NCBI GenBank assembly: GCA_900539375.1
Contig: UQBY01000001.1
Coordinates: 124,001-188,000, forward strand
Reading direction: 5' to 3'
Source: an uncultured Clostridium sp.
GTDB lineage: Bacteria > Bacillota > Clostridia > Clostridiales > Clostridiaceae
DNA length: 64,000 nucleotides
A program made the position numbers and the translations under genes. The notes below the pieces were generated by a model. The model made no database searches. It worked only from the letters and a program-made list of their open reading frames with translations, and had not been told where the DNA came from. Each line of letters starts with the position of its first letter. Within the stretch, counting starts at the first letter, position 1. Below, in pieces: positions 60,818 to 64,000 of this stretch.

Positions 60818-61870
60818 ATGGAAGATAATAAAGAGGGAGTAGTTTTCTATCTTTTAGCAAAAGGATTAAAAGAGCTTTATGAAAAGGAAGAAAAGAATTA
60901 TTCTAAATTAAATTCAAAACTAAAACGTGCAATTAATATTTTAGCTGGAGAAAGTGGAATTATTGTTGAAGATAGAACTGATATGATTGCAAAATTTTCC
61001 AAAAAAATTGGCGAGTGGTATAAAGAAGATAGCATTTATAAAAATGAAGTTTTTATTAAAGATGGAATACCAACAGATTTTTGTTATGAAATTGCACTTA
61101 ATACTGAAGACATAGAGGGTGAATTAGAGCAAAGAGTCATATTAGAAATTAGAAATGAATTTAAAGCTTATGGAAAAGAAGAAGATTATAAAAATTTCAG
61201 AAGCTATTTAGTGAAAAATCCTATATCTTCAAGAGAAAGGTTAGAAAAATTTATACTTAAAAATAGTGGCTATAATTCAAAATTAAAGAAAGTATATGCA
61301 AGAATATATGAGTTTTATGAAGAAATTCCAATACACTATATAAATAATAATAATATTGAGGTTTGTAATTATTGTGGATGGACAATAATTAATAAAAATA
61401 AAGATAAGCATTGTGTTTCTGATTATTGTAAAGCTAATCTTGGAGTAGAAAAGTCTAAAATAAAAACTTATAAAAAAGATATGCTAAGATTGAAAAGAGG
61501 AGTAATGCGTTATACAGCTTTACCAGGAATTCCTGAACTTAATTTAAAAAATAGAATAGAAAAATTGGGATTAGAAGTTATTTTGTATCCTAATTTTGAT
61601 CAATATGATTTAGAAGTTAAGTTTAAAGATTGTAGTTGGGCAATAGATGTTAAAGATTATGGAAATCCTTATAATTTAATTCATAAAATTAAAGATTTTG
61701 AACCTAATAATTGTGAAAAATCTTTTATAGTAGTACCTAATAAAAGATGTAGATTAAATAAAGATTATAAATATATCCTAGCTAGTAAAGAGGTAATAGG
61801 CTTTGAGTATATTATTGAAGAAAATCTTATTAAAAGAATAAAGGAGAAAATTAATAGTGAAAAATTATAA
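60818..61870 (+). CDS. Zinc-ribbon plus PD-(D/E)xK nuclease protein of a pPIWI-RE-like island
   Basis: A 350-residue protein. An N-terminal helical region (1-170) is followed by a zinc-ribbon candidate (C183, C186, C199, C204) and a C-terminal restriction-endonuclease fold. Its likely active site is D264 (in YDLEVKF) and D277-V-K279 (in WAIDVKDYGNP). This resembles the REase-associated proteins of the three-gene pPIWI-RE islands, in which a helical Y domain precedes the REase. ATG 60,818 follows GAGGTG by 6 bases; GTG/ATG three codons earlier overlap the site. It overlaps the helicase gene by 14 bases. Family membership is by recognition, not by search. Confidence 0.75.
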   Translation: MEDNKEGVVFYLLAKGLKELYEKEEKNYSKLNSKLKRAINILAGESGIIVEDRTDMIAKFSKKIGEWYKEDSIYKNEVFIKDGIPTDFCYEIALNTEDIEGELEQRVILEIRNEFKAYGKEEDYKNFRSYLVKNPISSRERLEKFILKNSGYNSKLKKVYARIYEFYEEIPIHYINNNNIEVCNYCGWTIINKNKDKHCVSDYCKANLGVEKSKIKTYKKDMLRLKRGVMRYTALPGIPELNLKNRIEKLGLEVILYPNFDQYDLEVKFKDCSWAIDVKDYGNPYNLIHKIKDFEPNNCEKSFIVVPNKRCRLNKDYKYILASKEVIGFEYIIEENLIKRIKEKINSEKL

Positions 61871-64000
61871 GGAAAGATTTAAGAAGTTACTTGATTATTA
61901 TAAAGAAGAACTTTCTAATTTAAAAAAAGAAGAAGTTGAAATTGTAGCTAAACTTGAAGTATTTTTATATTTACTTGAAGAAATTAATTTTAAAAACAAA
62001 GATATAAGTAAAACTTGGGCTTTATTAACTGGTTATCATAAAAATGAACAAGTAAATGTTAGTCTTATGGAAAAAGAGATTGATTTGATAAATAAGGCTA
62101 GGGGATTTTTAACAGAACTTTATGGTTCTAAAGCCTTTGATTATTATATAGAAACCTATATGAATATAACAAATATTAATGAATTATTATATAGTCTTAG
62201 AAAAGAAAATAAGGATGTATTTTTTCAAGTAAATTATTCTAAAAAATTAGAGGAAAGAAAAAAGAGGATAAAAGAATTATTTGGATCTGAAATTGATATT
62301 GTTAATAATAAAATGAAGATTTTTAAAGAAGGTGTGGGAGAATTTTATGAAGAAGGAGTATTTGAAAGAGTAAAGTTTAAGGAGATAAAATTAAAAGATA
62401 AGAAAACTTTTAATAAAATAAGCATAAAAAGACCTTTAAAAAGAGAAAGTATTACAATTAAAAAAAGTGATTTATTAAAAACAGCAAAGTTTATAGATTC
62501 TAAAATAGAAAATAAGAATTATGTAGAAAGAGTTAAAAATATAAATTTTGATATTTTAAAAGATAATTCAATAGAAGCAAGTGAAGAGATTACTATTGAT
62601 GGCTTATTTAATTTAGTAGGAAGAGTTGGAGCAGGAAAATCAACTTTAGTAGAGGTATTATCTTGCAAATTAGCTTTAGAAGGAAGAAAAACAGCAATTA
62701 TAGTAGATAGTATAAAAGCAATAGTTGAACTTTTAGATTATTATGATAATTTGGGAATAAATGCAGTACCTATATGGGGATATTCAGGAAAAGAAGAACA
62801 AAGAAATAAGGCATACTCATCAATTAGAGAAGAGGACTTTAATGATATATATAATACTTCATGGAACAAGTGGTTTAGTGAAACTTGTATATTAGATGGT
62901 TTAAGGGATTCTTCTGATATAATAGAACCTTTTAAAGCAGGAAAAGAACCTTGTATGAAGATTTTAAAAAACAAAAAATCTAAAGAAAAATTTGCATGTC
63001 CATATTATAATATATGTCCTTCTCATAAAATAGATTTAAGTTTAAATGATGCACAAATATATATTACTACACCATCAGCTTTTTTAAAGACAAAAATATC
63101 ACCTGCTATAGTAGAAGAAAATGTGAGAGTTTCTGAATATCTATATTATAATTGTGATTTAGTAGTTTTTGATGAAAGTGATAAAATTCAATTAAATTTT
63201 GAGCAAGGTTTTACAGAACATCTAATAATTATGGATGATAATAAAGAAAGTTATTTAAATAAATTAGGAAGAGATGTTGAAATTTGGTTTTATAATAATA
63301 GAATAACAAATGCTAGCAATAAAAAATTACAAAAGTGGCATGATATATTTAATAATACTCAAAGAAGTGCTAATATTTTAATTCAACTATTAAATGATAA
63401 TAAAAGTTTAATAAAAAAGTTAGATGGAATGTTTTTAACTGCTTATTCATTACATGATAGATTTAAAAACTTAAAAGAATATACAAAGTTTAATATTATG
63501 GAGAATTTTATAAAAATAGATGAAGAAAAGTTAGATAATGAAGGCAAATATATAAGAACAGAAATATTATCAGGAAATTTTGATTTCTCTAAGTTAATTA
63601 AAAGAATTAAAAAGTGGTATTTTAATGAAAAGGATGTTTCATATGATGATATTTTAATGATAGTTTTTATATTTGTTTTAACTATCTTTGAAAAGAACTT
63701 CAAAGACATGGTTAATGGACTAGAGTTTATTCCAGAATTACAAAGTATAACTACTGAAGATGCTACTGTAATGTATAGAATAATAGAGGACTATTTACCA
63801 TTTATTCCAACTTCACCTATGGGTAATGTATTTGGTATAAAAATAACAGCAGATAATAACAATAATTTAAAAAGATTAGTGTTATTTAAAAGTAGAGGTT
63901 TAGGAAGATGGCTTTTAACTAATTATCATAATTTATATGAAAATATAGATAAAGAAAAAGGACCTAATGTTTTATTATTATCTGGTACTAGTTGGGCTCC
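61857..64000 (+). CDS. DinG/XPD-like helicase of a pPIWI-RE-like island, 3' end outside the window
   Basis: At least 714 residues, open at the window end. The start is GTG at 61,857, nine bases after AAAGGAG and inside the nuclease gene. Residues 1-250 are helical and unlike classical DinG (a probable island-specific N-terminal domain, as in pPIWI-RE helicases). Walker A is GRVGAGKST (255-263); motif II is D-E-S-D (439-442). Four cysteines, C344, C366, C381 and C387, lie between them where DinG/XPD enzymes carry a 4Fe-4S cluster. A PIWI gene would be expected further downstream. Confidence 0.8.
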   Translation, partial: MKNYKERFKKLLDYYKEELSNLKKEEVEIVAKLEVFLYLLEEINFKNKDISKTWALLTGYHKNEQVNVSLMEKEIDLINKARGFLTELYGSKAFDYYIETYMNITNINELLYSLRKENKDVFFQVNYSKKLEERKKRIKELFGSEIDIVNNKMKIFKEGVGEFYEEGVFERVKFKEIKLKDKKTFNKISIKRPLKRESITIKKSDLLKTAKFIDSKIENKNYVERVKNINFDILKDNSIEASEEITIDGLFNLVGRVGAGKSTLVEVLSCKLALEGRKTAIIVDSIKAIVELLDYYDNLGINAVPIWGYSGKEEQRNKAYSSIREEDFNDIYNTSWNKWFSETCILDGLRDSSDIIEPFKAGKEPCMKILKNKKSKEKFACPYYNICPSHKIDLSLNDAQIYITTPSAFLKTKISPAIVEENVRVSEYLYYNCDLVVFDESDKIQLNFEQGFTEHLIIMDDNKESYLNKLGRDVEIWFYNNRITNASNKKLQKWHDIFNNTQRSANILIQLLNDNKSLIKKLDGMFLTAYSLHDRFKNLKEYTKFNIMENFIKIDEEKLDNEGKYIRTEILSGNFDFSKLIKRIKKWYFNEKDVSYDDILMIVFIFVLTIFEKNFKDMVNGLEFIPELQSITTEDATVMYRIIEDYLPFIPTSPMGNVFGIKITADNNNNLKRLVLFKSRGLGRWLLTNYHNLYENIDKEKGPNVLLLSGTSWA

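Noticed and set aside
1..64000. rRNA, tRNA, CRISPR array, prophage or intact transposon
   Set aside because: Gaps are short and AT-rich; I saw no tRNA-like cloverleaf, repeat-spacer pattern, phage structural genes or transposase.

Overview
This window is a low-GC, spore-forming Firmicute chromosome segment, most like Clostridium sensu stricto (the C. perfringens / C. baratii neighbourhood). The base composition is very AT-rich and Shine-Dalgarno sites are strong (GGAGG/AGGTG). TTG starts are frequent. The gene orders fabT-fabH-acpP-fabK-fabD-fabG-fabF-accB-fabZ-accC-accD-accA and spoIIIAA-AH ... nusB-folD-xseA-xseB-ispA-dxs-tlyA-nadK-argR-recN-spoIVB-spo0A are the clostridial ones. Species is an inference; no rRNA, tRNA, CRISPR array, prophage or intact insertion sequence was seen.

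Layout. 1-9 kb: the start of a cupin gene (minus), an ABC-2 exporter (ATPase plus two permeases), a HAD phosphatase, an EamA transporter, a rhomboid-like membrane protein, a split threonine/serine exporter (minus) and glyA. 9-21.6 kb: a MoxR ATPase with a metallopeptidase-like/VWA partner, a phosphoesterase, a renal-type dipeptidase, an SDR reductase, a two-component system (minus), an M16 peptidase, recX, a CvpA/transglutaminase membrane protein, a TPR protein and a flavin reductase. 21.7-31.5 kb: the complete type II fatty-acid synthesis and acetyl-CoA carboxylase operon, led by a FabT-type repressor whose probable operator overlaps its own promoter. The last gene, accA, carries a single-base frameshift. 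31.6-40.4 kb: a DUF4003-like protein, ackA, an orphan BlaI-type regulator, a pseudouridine synthase, pyrR, an RNA methyltransferase, an rqcH/NFACT gene cut by one in-frame TAA, and a lipoprotein. 40.5-58.2 kb: the sporulation and housekeeping block from spoIIIAA to spo0A. spoIIIAB has no ordinary start codon and appears to begin with ATT. 58.3-64 kb: a LOG-family gene, a decayed azlD remnant, an orphan 79-residue gene with its own strong promoter, a WYL regulator, and a two-gene unit that runs off the right edge.

The most interesting part is that right-hand unit (60,818-64,000). It holds a zinc-ribbon plus PD-(D/E)xK nuclease gene overlapping a DinG-like helicase gene with four candidate Fe-S cysteines. 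The pairing matches two of the three genes of the pPIWI-RE (prokaryotic PIWI with restriction endonuclease) islands described from comparative genomics. The PIWI gene itself would lie just outside the window. Other items are two families of dispersed hairpin repeats (three copies near 14.6, 37.4 and 56.8 kb; two related copies near 4.5 and 37.3 kb), two broken core genes, two probable non-AUG/GUG/UUG starts, and a duplicated metallopeptidase domain in which one copy has lost its catalytic glutamate.
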